Below are positions 1 to 9,819 of a stretch of DNA of 64,000 bases, one piece after another. Location of the stretch: the NCBI GenBank assembly GCA_948567375.1, contig OX419755.1, positions 18,295,001 through 18,359,000 of the forward strand, read 5' to 3'. The notes under the pieces are model-generated. The model ran no database searches, had not been told where the DNA came from, and saw nothing but the letters and a program-made list of their open reading frames with translations. Within the stretch, counting starts at the first letter, position 1; the number at the start of each line of letters is the position of its first letter. The position numbers and the translations under genes were made by a program. The DNA is from Lunularia cruciata. Lineage: Eukaryota; Streptophyta; Marchantiopsida; Lunulariales; Lunulariaceae.

Positions 1-366
1 CTCCTAAGCATGTGGTCTTATCTTGACCCAACCACTAAGTCAAGGATTCCTTCACATGGCCTATCCTTGGACTAAAGAAGAATCTAAAACAAAAAGGCTT
101 GCGGGCCCAAGAGTTCTCAACTCTTTCCTCAAAGCCAAACACTTAGGAATAATACCAAGTCAACACATTAAAATCCAAAGTAGTGGTGCTCATCTTTTCT
201 ACTTCCTCTAAAGTAAGGTCCCCCTCTATCTTAGCTATGACTAACTTTAGCTAACCATGACTAATATAGAACCATCCTTTATCTCTATATAAATAATATC
301 TCTTAAGTACTTGTAATACCAAGCTAAATATCACAATACCATACACATGCACAAATGGGTGTTACA
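1..366 (+). repeat. 3' part of an LTR inserted in an integrase gene
   Basis: The first 366 bases end in TGTTACA exactly where family-1 integrase coding sequence resumes at 367. A TATA-like run (CTATATAAATA, about 281-291) and a terminal ACA fit the right-hand part of an LTR. The left end and any target duplication lie outside the window. The sequence does not match the other two LTR families seen here, so it is probably a third family. The call rests on position and end sequence only. Confidence 0.45.
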
Positions 367-1122
367 GACCAGATCTATGTTCCAGCCAAAATTTGATCTC
401 TGACTTGTGTGCCTTCAAGAAGCCCTTCTACCCATAGTTGATCACATGGGTGTGGACAAGACCTTGGGTACCCTCCATGCCGATGGTGGTGGCCCAAATA
501 TGACACAAGATGTTCAAGAGTTTGTCCAATTGTGTGAGAGCTGCCAACATAACAAGACCAGCAACCAGAAGCCGAGTGTACTCCTTCAAACACTCCCATT
601 CCATCCGCTTGATGGGAATACGTAAGCTTGGATCTCATCACATCCTTGCCCAAGACAGAGCAAGGATACACAACAATCGTGGTGTTTGTGGATAAGCTTA
701 GTAAAAAAATCCACTTGGCACCAACCTTTGATACTGTGGATGCTCCAACCTTAGCATAAATCTACTTCAACAATGTCTTCAAGCATCATGGGATGCCACG
801 TGTATTCATCTCCAACTGTGATCTTTGATTCACCAGGAAGTTTTGGCAAGCATTCTTGTAGATACTTGGCACCAAGCTTGCTTTGTCCACGGTCTATCAT
901 CCTCAAACTGATGGGCAAACCAAACATGCAAATTGTATCTCTGAGGATATGTTGCATGCCTTTGTCAATATCCACCATACCAACGGGGATGAATATCTTG
1001 CAGCTGCAAAATTTGCCTACAATAATTCCAAACAAGCAAGCACCGGATTTTCTCCTTTCTTTCTTAATTTTGGCCAAGATCCACTTGTTTTGGATTCTCT
1101 TCTTGCTTCTCCTCCATCTTAG
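367..1122 (+). pseudogene. Ty3/gypsy integrase, family 1, decayed
   Basis: This is the integrase of a plus-strand family-1 element whose 5' part is outside the window or displaced by the LTR at 1-366. The zinc-binding region is recognisable near 440-570 (DHMGVDKTLGTL, CESCQHNK). Core-domain text follows (HHGMPRVFIS, then VYHPQTDGQTKHAN near 883-930), as does the typical FAYNNSKQASTGFSPFF block. The reading frame shifts and has stops, and the matching minus-strand copy at 4504-5511 is collinear. In a live element this protein inserts the cDNA into the genome; this copy cannot make it intact. Confidence 0.85.
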
Positions 1123-1398
1123 GTCCCTCATACTTCAACCTTCTTGACCACCATATCATAATCTCTCCAACAAGCCAAATCTCACCTCCTTGTTGCTCAA
1201 AATTTTCAAAAACAATATGCGGACCACCATCGTCATGATCTCACTTTTGAAGTTGATGATAAAGTCATGTTATCCACTATTAACCTACCCCTCTCACTTG
1301 ATACCCAAGTTTGTAAACTTGCCCCTAATTGGATATGACACTTTGATGTCACCCAAATCATCTCTCTTTTTGCTTATTGCCTTGCCTTACCTTGTCAT

Positions 1399-1693
1399 AT
1401 GCACATCCACCCTGTCTTTCACATTTCCAAGTTGAAACCCTTTGTTCCTAACCCATCTTCTTTTTCCTCTTGTGTCCAACCTCCTCCACCTCCCATCCTT
1501 ATCCATGATCATGAGGAGTACAAAGTCTGTTGTATTCTTGCACGTTGCCACCTTCAACAAGGACACCGACAACATATGGAGTACAAGGTCCTTTGGAAAG
1601 GGTATCCCCTTCATGATGCCACATGGGAAGCTCTTTCTCACCTCCAAAATGCACAAATGGTTATCCAAGAGTTTGAAGTATCAATGGCGATGA
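1399..1693 (+). pseudogene. Integrase C-terminal chromodomain, family 1
   Basis: The frame encodes HPVFHISKLKPFVPN, the usual gypsy integrase tail, then a proline run, then a chromodomain with EYKVLWKGYPLHDATWE and a closing helix (LQNAQMVIQEFE). Chromodomains of chromoviruses bind modified histone tails and steer integration. It is separated from the integrase core by frame breaks. The same module is at 4035-4310 on the other strand. Confidence 0.88.
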
Positions 1694-1710
1694 AGACATT
1701 ACCAACTAGA

Positions 1711-2149
1711 AATGGGGGAATATGTATCAATATGGAGTTTAGCGACATAATTAGTGGGGCCAACAAAGAATAGAACAAGCCAAATTAGCCTAGGATATTT
1801 CATAAGTATCTAGGAATCTTCTTGGGAAGCTTCTTGACTAGCTAATCTTGCACCCCGAGTAGGGTAGTTTCTAGCAGGAAGCTTTTATACGCTTCCAACT
1901 AGCTTAGCTTGTATGCCAAGTAAGCGACTTCTAAAAGGAAGCTTCTTGAGAATTTTTCGTGTTAACTTGGCTTGCACTCTAAGAAAGCGGCTCAAGGAAG
2001 CTTTTTGAGAAGTTTCTCAATGGCCTTGTATGTTGCATATAAATACCAAAGCCAAAGCTCATGCTAGGCATTTGGAGTTTTCCCACATTCAAGTGTCCTA
2101 ATGTGAGTTTCCATTCTCCTATTTCTCTCCTTGGTCTCGGTCTTTTACA
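1711..2149 (+). repeat. PPT and 3' LTR, family 1
   Basis: A purine tract (1711-1722, containing GGGGG) runs directly into an LTR from TGTATCAATATGG at 1723 to CTTTTACA at 2149 (427 bp, TGT...ACA ends). It aligns, in opposite orientation, with the LTRs at 3557-3980 and 8769-9190. It is rich in GAAGCTTC-type palindromes but lacks the perfect four-unit heat-shock element seen in the other copies. Confidence 0.85.
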
Positions 2150-3556
2150 ACAAAGGAGTAGCATAAACCTATGAACATATTCTTGAGGATTCACACTTAG
2201 GTTGCACACATTTGGGAATTCTATCAAAGAAGAATTAGAAAAGGATTGATTAGTTAAGTGTGCATGAAGAATTGAGGGTGAGTGTGTTTGAGAGAACAAT
2301 CAACTTTTGTCAAGATGGTGTGGAAGAATGCTTTGAATTTGATGACCCCATTGGTCTACCCTTGGGAAATGGGAACTCAAGCCCCTCTTCTTGGAAAATT
2401 TCACTTGAGCTCCTTATTATTGAATTGGGAGTAGACCTTAAGTGCAATGGAATTGGAAATTAAGGGGATAAAGAGAGTAGCACTGGGTAATTTACAAGCA
2501 AAGTTGAATTACTAGATGCCATTCCATTGGAAAAAGGTACTTGGAATAGAAGTTAGAGTGGCAAGAGGCTTTCTATTTGACAACAAATTCAAGATGATTG
2601 ACAAGACATATAAACAAATAGCTAAAGCTTTAGTCCACAACAAGAACCTATCAATAGATGGCTAGAGGTAGATTACAAGAACCCAACACAAAAGGAGATA
2701 ATAGAGGCATTGATAAAGATCTTCAAATGAATCTTCAAGAAGATCTTCAAAAGATCTTCAAGCCCTAATGAACCATCTTCTAGACCAATTAATGGGTTTG
2801 CATTTTTGAACATATCTTCTCCAATAGCCCAATCAACTGGGGACTCATCTTTCATAAGTACATGCAAAGGTTGTATAGTATTTTTTAGGGAACCAATCCT
2901 CATTACTTAATGCTATTTCTTGTCCACTTCTATATTAGAAACAACCTACTCATAGAGAAGGAGAAAAAAGAGTTTCCATGTTATAGTTGCACTATCTTAC
3001 TTCAAAGAGAACTACAAAGAACTTCAATAATGGAGCTTATGAAGGTGGCAAATGAACAATACCTATGGTTGAAAGAATTTATGTCCTTGCTCAAGTAAGA
3101 GAAGAAGAGTGAGTTCAACACCTCCTCCATTTTGAAGAAGACTTGTATAAAAGACAAAAGAAGCTCTAGATGATTGTGGAGTTGGTAGACATGGAGGACA
3201 AGCAAACATGAAGACACATAGAAGAGAAACCCAAAGACCATTTGGATGAAGAATAATCCATAAGAAAACCATTGGAGGGGAGTGAGGTTAATTTGGACAA
3301 AGAAACAAAGATAGATTGTGATAAGAATGAGAGGAATAAAGAAGAAAATCAAACCTTGAAGACAAGAAGGAAAGTGGATACTAAGCAAGTTGGGGCATGA
3401 CATGGAGGTTGTAGAATAAGGAACATCTTACAAGTCAAAATCCAAAGAGCCTATGGTCCATGATAAGGTCATATCACCTTTGGAAGATACAAGCAATAGG
3501 CCAAGATGAAGATTGACTGCAAGCAAAGAGCAAGAAGTAGGAGATATGATGCATGG
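2150..3556. other. Unassigned decayed sequence between elements
   Basis: No domain is recognisable. Only short open frames occur, on both strands. Removing the elements at 3557-9190 and 9238-9819 makes this stretch continuous with 9196-9237 and 9820 onward. It is therefore the older locus into which both inserted. It may be an ancient degraded element, but nothing proves this. Confidence 0.5.
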
Positions 3557-3980
3557 TGTAAAAGACCAAGACCAAGGAGAGAAATAGGAGAATGGAAACT
3601 CACATTGGGACACTTGAATGAGGAAAAACTCTGAATTCCTAGCATGAGCTTTGGCTTTGGTATTTATAGATAGCATACAAAGCCCTTGAGAAGCTTCTCA
3701 AGAAGCTTCCTCAAGCCGCTTTTTTAGAGTGCAAGCCAACTTAACTAGGAAGCTTCTCAAGGAGCTTCTTTTAGAAGCCGCCTACTTGGCATGCAAGCTA
3801 AGCTAGTTAGAAGCTTCTAGAAGTTTCTTTCTAGAAGCTACTTGCTTGGGGCACAAGTTGACTAGTTGGGAAGCTTCCCAAAAAGCTTCCTAGATGCTTC
3901 TAGAATATTCTAGGCTAATTTGGCTTAATCTCTACTTTTTTAGCCTTACTAACTACGTTGCTAAACTCCGTATTGTTATA
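3557..3980 (-). repeat. 3' LTR of the family-1 element
   Basis: In element orientation it starts TATAACAATACGG (an altered TGT) and ends CTTTTACA. A PPT (complement of TATTCCCCC, from 3981) lies immediately upstream. A TATA box reading CTATAAATAC on the minus strand is at 3660-3669, and a perfect four-unit heat-shock element is at 3810-3827, about 140 bases upstream of it. Numerous AAGCTT palindromes fill the rest. Confidence 0.88.
3810..3827. promoter_or_regulatory. Four-unit heat-shock element in LTR
   Basis: The bases read GAAgcTTCtaGAAgtTTC, four alternating GAA/TTC pentamer cores with no mismatch. This is the binding pattern of heat-shock factor trimers. It lies in U3, upstream of the minus-strand TATA box at 3660-3669. 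Confidence 0.6.
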
Positions 3981-4034
3981 TATTCCCCCACTGCTAGTTG
4001 GTGATGTCCTTGTTGCCATTAAAGCTTCAAACTC

Positions 4035-4310
4035 CTAGATGGCCGTCTGTGCATTCTGGAAGTGAGAAAGAGGTTCCCATGTGGCATCATGAAGGGGGTA
4101 CCCTTTCCAAAGGATCTTGTACTCTATATGTTGTTGGCGTTTGTGTTGGATGTGACGACATGCAAGGATATGATCAGCTTTGTACTCTTCATGATCATTG
4201 AGTGGGATAGGGGGAGGAGGAGGTTGGACGCAAGAGGAAAAAGAAGAGGGGTTAGGAACAAAAGGTTTCAACTTGAAAATATAAAGATAGGATGGATGCG
4301 TATATGACAA
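4035..4310 (-). pseudogene. Integrase C-terminal chromodomain (minus element)
   Basis: The frame begins in the integrase tail (FKLKPFVPNPSSF), passes a proline run and enters a chromodomain with EYKILWKGYPLHDATWE and a C-terminal helix. It is 1-2 substitutions per ten residues from the copy at 1399-1693. It sits just before the PPT and 3' LTR, the normal chromovirus place. It probably once guided integration into particular chromatin. Confidence 0.88.
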
Positions 4311-4503
4311 GGAAAGGCAAGTCGGTAAGCAACAAGAAAGACAATTTGGATGACATCAAAAGGTCCTATCCAATTAGGAGCAAGATTACAAACTTGGGTA
4401 TCAAGTGGGAGGAGTAGATTACTACTAGAGGATAACATAACTTTATCACCGACTTCAAAGGTGAGATCACAACAATGGTAGTCCGCATATTTTTTTGATA
4501 ATT

Positions 4504-5511
4504 CTAAGCAACAAGGAGGTAAGATTTTGCTTGTTGGAGAGATTTAGATATGGTGGTCAAGAAGGTTGAAGTATGAGGGACCTGAGACGGGAGAGGAGAG
4601 AGAAGAGAATTTGGGACAAGCGGATCTTGGCCAAAATTGAGAAAGAAAGGAGAGAATCTGGTGCTTGCCTGTTTAGAATTGTGGTATGCAAACTCCGTAG
4701 CTGCAAGACATTCATCCCAATTGGTATGGTGAATGTTGACAAAGGCACGAAGCATATCTTCCAAGGTGCAATTTGCATGTTTAGTTTGTCAATCAATTTG
4801 AGGATGATAGGCTGTGGATAGAGCAAGCTTGGTGCCAAGTATCTAGAAGAGGGCTTGCCAAAACTTTTTGGTGAAGTGAGGATCACAGTCGGAGATGAGT
4901 ACATGTGGCATCTCATGATGTTTGAATACATTATTGAAGTAGAGTTGCGCCAAGGTTGGAGCATCTACAGGATCAACCGTTGGTGCCAAATATTTTTGCT
5001 TAGTAAGCTTATCCGCAAACACCACAATTGTTGTGTGACCTTGTTGTATCTTGGGCAAGGAGATGATGAGATCTAAGTTCACATGTTCCCAACAAGTAGT
5101 TGGAATGGGAAGTGGTTGAAGGAGTCCACTCCGCTTTTGGTTACTGGCCTTGTTGCATTGACAACTCTCACACGATTGGACAAACTCCCAAACATCTTGT
5201 GTCATGTTGGGCCACCACCATTTGCATTGGAGGGTACCCAAGGTCTTGTCCACCCCCATATGACCAGCTATTGGTAGATCATGGACTTCTTGAAGGCGCA
5301 CAAGTTGGAGATCACCTTTGGTTGGAACATAGATCCGGTCCGCATGGAATAGAAAGCCTTCCTTGAGGGAGAAGATGTTGTACTCCTTGTCGCTTGCTAT
5401 CAAATGACCATGTACCATTTGGAAGAAGGGATCTTGTTGTAGAGTTGACCAAAACTTGTTATGGACCTTGGGGTCAATTGACACCATCGTGATGAGAGGA
5501 AGAGACTTCAA
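4504..5511 (-). pseudogene. Integrase, family 1 (minus element)
   Basis: The longest open part (5511 down to 4843, 222 codons) holds the HHCC zinc region (HDLPIAGHMGVDKTLGTL, CESCQCNKASNQK), the first core Asp (HVNLDLI) and the second (ISDCDPHFTKKFW). After a stop the frame resumes at 4764 with the distal core (FAYHNSKQASTRFSPFF) and ends near 4504. The block around the third acidic residue is broken by frameshift. It is collinear with the plus-strand copy at 367-1122 and clearly inactive. Confidence 0.88.
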
Positions 5512-5519
5512 ATCAGGTC

Positions 5520-6870
5520 GTCATGATAGAGCATCAAGGATGACATGGAACCAACTTGGTTTGTACTCAAGTTTGATGTCAAACAATTAGAGTTGCTCTT
5601 CCCATTGATGATGTTGACTCTTTATGTGTTCCAAGTGTAAGGTCTACAACAATAGCTTGTGATCAGTTTGCATGATCATTTGTTTCCCCAAGAGATAATG
5701 CCTCTATATTTTGGTGGCATATACCATTGCAAGTTGTTCTTAATCTCAAGCAGAGTAATTTCTTTTAGTTGTATTTAGTTGACGAGACACAAAGGCATTG
5801 GGATGTAGTCCATCTAGGAATTCTTGTTGCAACATAGCTCCAATTGCAAAGTTAGAAGCATCAAAATCAACCCCACAAGGTAGTTGAGAATCATATGGTT
5901 GAAGAATGGGTCTTGAAGATACCATATGCTTTAACTTCTGGAATGCTTCTTCATGCTTGGTGGTCCACTTGAAGCTCAAGTTCTTTCCCAAGAGGTCAAT
6001 CAATGGTGCAGCCACATGAGCATAATAGTGGATGAACCATCAATAAAAATTGGCCAATCCATTGAACGCCCATACTTTTGTAGCATCCTCTAGGGTAGGC
6101 CAATCAGTAATGGCCTTTCTTTTCTCTTCTTCCATCTTGGATCCCTCTGATGAGATCTTATGACCCAAGAAGGTAAACTCCTTCTACCAAAAGGCACACT
6201 TTGACTTCTTGCAGTAAAATTTCCATTGTCGTAGTCGTCTTAGGACTTCTTGCACATGATTCACATGTTCTTCCTTTGTCTTACTATAGATTAAGATATC
6301 ACCCATGAACACCACCAAGGACTGATCCAATAGTCCATCCAACACACAATGCATCTAATCCGTGAAAACCATTGGAGCATTAGTGAGTCCAAAAGGTAGA
6401 ACTCTCCACTCAAAATGCCCATACCTTGTGCAAAAGGTAACCTTTTGCACATCTTCTCTATCAATAGGGATTTGCTAATAGTTGTTGCAAAGATCCAACT
6501 TGGAAAAGTAATGTGCTCCACTTAGTTGATCAAGCAAGTCATCAATCCAAGGCAAGGGATATGCATTCTTCACGGTTTGCTTATTGAGCCCACGGTAATC
6601 AATACAAAAATGAAGTTCTCGATCTTTCTTTGGAACAAATAGTACCGGTACTCCTCAAGGAGAGGTACTATATTGTATGAAGTCCTTCTCCAAAAACTCT
6701 GTAAGTGTTATTCCAACTCCTCCAACTCCTTTGGTAAGATTTGATAGATTGGTCTACTCGCTAGAGTACTCCCTAACAATAACTCAATCTTGAAGAGCAT
6801 ACCTTGATCCAAGGGTAATCCCTTTGGCAGATCATCCTGAAACATGTTCACAAACTCCTAAACTATCCAA
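5520..6870 (-). pseudogene. Reverse transcriptase and RNase H, family 1
   Basis: Minus-strand coding sequence with several stops. RNase H is best seen at 6015-5746 (FKWTTKHEEAFQKLK, VDFDASNFAIGAMLQQE, NTTKRNYSA). Upstream, near 6275-6310, the RT active-site strand reads VFMGDILIYSK where YxDD-type ILIYSK is expected. One catalytic aspartate has become glycine. The fingers region and the finger-palm text extend to about 6870. Ancestrally this copied element RNA to DNA; both the motif loss and the stops rule that out here. Confidence 0.85.
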
Positions 6871-6960
6871 TCAACCATTGCTTGATGAGGGTCTTGGCCC
6901 TCCTTAGATTGTTCTTGTGCAATTGGTTTGATCCACACCACAAATACAAACTTATCTTCC

Positions 6961-7140
6961 TCCAAAGCTTGCTTTATGGCTACTTTACTAACCAACTTCC
7001 CTTCCAGGGACTCAACTCTCTTCCAAGCTTACTCCATGGTTGTCTTTTTAGCAAACTTCCCATCTTAGGACTCATCTCCCTTCAAGGTTTGCTCTATTGC
7101 TACCTTCTTGACAAACTTCCCATCTTGGGACTGACTATTC
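6961..7140 (-). repeat. Three-copy 60-bp (20-residue) repeat in PR-RT spacer
   Basis: Three consecutive 60-base units, each about 75-85% alike, lie between protease and RT. On the minus strand they encode a charged unit of the type DESQDGKFAKKATxEQ. The same three-unit array with the same phase is at 62101-62280 in a second element, so the repeat predates the split of these copies. Function unknown; probably a flexible linker. Confidence 0.8.
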
Positions 7141-7214
7141 TTAGGTGTCTTACTCATAGGTGCCAGCCAACCTAATCGGAAATTCCTACCTTGATATTAT
7201 AGTTGAATTTGTTG

Positions 7215-7568
7215 TCAGGTCCAATCAAATTGAATCTTATGACATTCAAGCCAAGGTAGACCCAAACTGATATCATAGTGTAGAGGTGCCACTACAAACC
7301 TCATACACTCCAAATACTCCTTCCCAATCTTGAAGGTAACAGGATGCAAGGTGTAGAATGCAGAACCCTTTCTACCATCTGCCATCATCAAACTACTTCC
7401 AATCACTGGTTTGCTAAGAATACTCAATTCTTTTGCTACTTGCATAGACATGCAATCCTTTGAACTTTTAGAATCAACCAAAATCCTACAACCCCAATTA
7501 GATATCATACCTTGCAAGTGAAGCAAACTTGTATAAGTCGAGCCTTCAATCCTATTAGAAATAATCAA
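7215..7568 (-). pseudogene. Aspartic protease, family 1
   Basis: A 117-codon open stretch matches the pepsin-like protease of gypsy elements. The active-site region reads ILVDSKSSKDCMS, where a DSG triad is expected, so the glycine is lost (DSK). The C-terminal half has YDISLGLPWLECHKIQFDW, the usual flap/end strand preceding RT. It would have processed the gag-pol polyprotein. Neighbours are gag upstream and the 60-bp repeats downstream. Confidence 0.85.
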
Positions 7569-7584
7569 GCTCCTAGTAGGTGGC

Positions 7585-8740
7585 TCAAAATCTCCTATTG
7601 GGATTCCTCGTTTCCTTGATCATTCTATTCCACAAACTCCATCTGGGTAACTTGTCGAGGTCACCCATTCCTAAGTAGGCACTCAGCAATGTGATGTCTA
7701 ACTTGGCAAAAATAAAAATAACCTCTATTTTGTTGCAATCTTTCTCTATCCATTTATGAAGTGGTCTCCGTTGGATAGCATCAATCTCCATTGGTGCCGG
7801 TTCTTCCACCCGTGCATAGTGTACTAGTAGGCCTTGTGTAGGTTGAGGTCAAGACCAAGTCATCACAACCAAGGAATCAAAGCGCTTAGCCAATTGCATG
7901 GCTTCTTTTATGTTTTGTGGTTCTGGCACAATCACCTCCAATTTGGTTTGTGACTTCAATCCCCACACAAATTGATCTAGAACTTCACTTTCTTGTATAT
8001 CTAGAATATGAATGATGATGTTTTGAAATTATGTGATGTAACTCCTTACTAAATCAACTTGCTTCAACTCCTCCAGTTTATCTCATGCAGCTTAGGTGGC
8101 ATTTACAATTTGAAATTGACCCAATATTGCATCTTTGAATTCTACCCATGTCAAAATTAGTACAACAATCTATCCTTTAGCTCGCTCCACTCAGAATCAC
8201 CACCAAAGTTTTGCCACACCATCTAATTAGCTAGATCAAGAGAATATGTTTTCGTTCATCTTGAAAATTGGTGGCTTTAAAGTAATATTTGCAGTCAAAC
8301 ACAAAATTCTCCACTATGCCCAAAAGATATTTGCCTTCAAACAATTTGGGTTTTGGAAATCAAATGCAATCTTCTCCATCTCGAATTGATGCTCTCTCTA
8401 TATGTTCTTGTCGTTGCTAATCTCATTCATCCAACATTTGAGTAAGGTGCTCAATTTGTTGCTGCATTGCAAGGATAACATCCGGTATTGCCGCCATAGC
8501 TACTACTCTATCCAACTACTCCCAATTTATCTAATTAATTAGCACATAAATATGGCACGTCCACCGTTCTCCATAAGTTACAATCAGAAGTATCAAGGGT
8601 TCCTTAGACACGATGATCATATGTAGAAAATCCTACCCAAAGCGTGAGTTGATGAATTGTGTGAAACAATGTTTGGGTAATATTTGGACATGAAAATCCC
8701 AATGGTTTGGTGGAAGTGGATTTGGTGGTCCATAAATTCC
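7585..8740 (-). pseudogene. Gag, family 1, heavily decayed
   Basis: Only short open pieces remain (for example 7809-7585 and fragments near 8000-8400), but they are collinear with the clearer gag at 63149-62919. That copy has the retrotransposon capsid text (WAKFKSAIIHWFQAI, ARDKLAELKHIGSIRSYITQF). Position between PBS and protease supports the call. It is a structural capsid precursor in live relatives. Confidence 0.7.
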
Positions 8741-8750
8741 ATCCATCCCA

Positions 8751-8768
8751 TTCTTGCTCTGATACCAA
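8751..8768 (-). other. Primer-binding site, tRNA-iMet
   Basis: The minus strand reads TTGGTATCAGAGCAAGAA directly after the 5' LTR. TGGTATCAGAGC is the classic complement of the 3' end of plant initiator methionine tRNA. Confidence 0.93.
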
Positions 8769-9190
8769 TATAAAAGACCAAGACCAATGAGAGAAATGAG
8801 AGAATGGAAACTCACATTGGGATATTTGATGAGGGAAAACTCCAAATGCCTAGCATGAGCTTTGGCTTTGGTATTTATAGATAGCATACAAAGCCCTTGA
8901 GAAGCTTCTCAAAAAGCTTCCTCAAGCTGATTTCTTAGAATGCAAGCCAAGTTAACTAGGAAGCTTCTCAAGAAACTTCCTTCTAGAAGTCGCATACTTG
9001 GCATGCAAGCTAAGCTAGTTGGAAGCTTCAAGAAGCTTCCTTTAGAAACCACCTGCTTGGAGTGCAAGTTAACTAGTTGGGAAGCTTCCCAAGAAGTTTC
9101 CTAGATGCTTCTAAAATATTCTAGGCTAATTTGGTTTATTCTCTACTTTGTTATCTTATTAACTACGTTGCTAAAATCCATATTGTTACA
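8769..9190 (-). repeat. 5' LTR of the family-1 element
   Basis: In element orientation it starts TGTAACAATATGG and ends CTTTTATA next to the PBS (422 bp). The TATA box CTATAAATAC is at 8871-8880 and a perfect four-unit heat-shock element is at 9022-9039, in the same relative places as in the 3' LTR. Confidence 0.9.
9022..9039. promoter_or_regulatory. Four-unit heat-shock element in LTR
   Basis: The bases read GAAgcTTCaaGAAgcTTC, four perfect alternating pentamer cores about 140 bases upstream of the minus-strand TATA box at 8871-8880. The spacer bases differ from the 3' LTR copy while the cores are kept. Confidence 0.6.
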
Positions 9191-9237
9191 CCTGGGGCAA
9201 GATACACCAAGAGATCCTACTACTCTTGATGATGACT

Positions 9238-9819
9238 TGTAATGTTTTGAGTACAAGAGAACCCCTAAGAGAAAAACAAGGCTTCATCCCTCAATACTAT
9301 GATGTCCCTAAGGAGCATCTTGTCTTTATTATGTAACAAAGAAGATCCACCTAAAAAGAGCTTCACCCTTAGATCAAATACACAGATTGGTGACATGTCA
9401 ACAAGAACCACCCTTAGATTGTTTCATGGATTAGTGACATGTCAATCCTTGTACCATTTGGTTGGTCAAAAAAGTTGATTAGAGGGAATATTTGGGGCAT
9501 CTTCTTATATGAAGCTTGTAAAAGCATAGGTATGTACCATTGGAACGCTCTCAATGAGACAAAAAAGGGAGGAAAAGGCAATATCTTGTTTACTCAAACA
9601 AAGAGGAATACCTCTTTTTCAAGGCCTACTTCATCTATTTGGGCCTTCAAAATTGGCTCTAAAGTTTTTAGGGTAATTCCAATCTTTGCCATATTAGTGG
9701 AAGTACTCTTTTGGTGACACCTCTATCTAATTTACTTAGACCATCATATACAATATCCCTCTAGATATTACTAAGCCAATTCACACCTCTATATAATATA
9801 TCTAGCTAATTATATTACA
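9238..9819 (-). repeat. Solo LTR, family 2, short form
   Basis: The LTR has TGTAATG...ATTACA ends (582 bp, minus orientation). Flanking pentamers TGACT (9233-9237) and TGACC (9820-9824) are a target duplication with one transition. There is no internal region, so this is a solo LTR left by LTR-LTR recombination. Confidence 0.85.

Larger units (their letters stand above)
3557..9190 (-). mobile_element. Full-length decayed Ty3/gypsy chromovirus, family 1
   Basis: Read on the minus strand the order is LTR, initiator-Met PBS, gag, protease, spacer repeats, RT, RNase H, integrase, chromodomain, PPT, LTR. The two LTRs (424 and 422 bp) are about 90% alike by eye, which indicates an old insertion. 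The flanking pentamers CATGG (3552-3556) and CCTGG (9191-9195) are a target duplication with one change. All coding parts carry stops or frameshifts, and the RT catalytic motif is altered, so the copy is non-autonomous. Confidence 0.92.

Noticed and set aside
2660-3400. Possible protein gene on either strand
   Set aside because: Only short frames with biased AT composition, no domain, and the region is collinear with other decayed DNA interrupted by elements.
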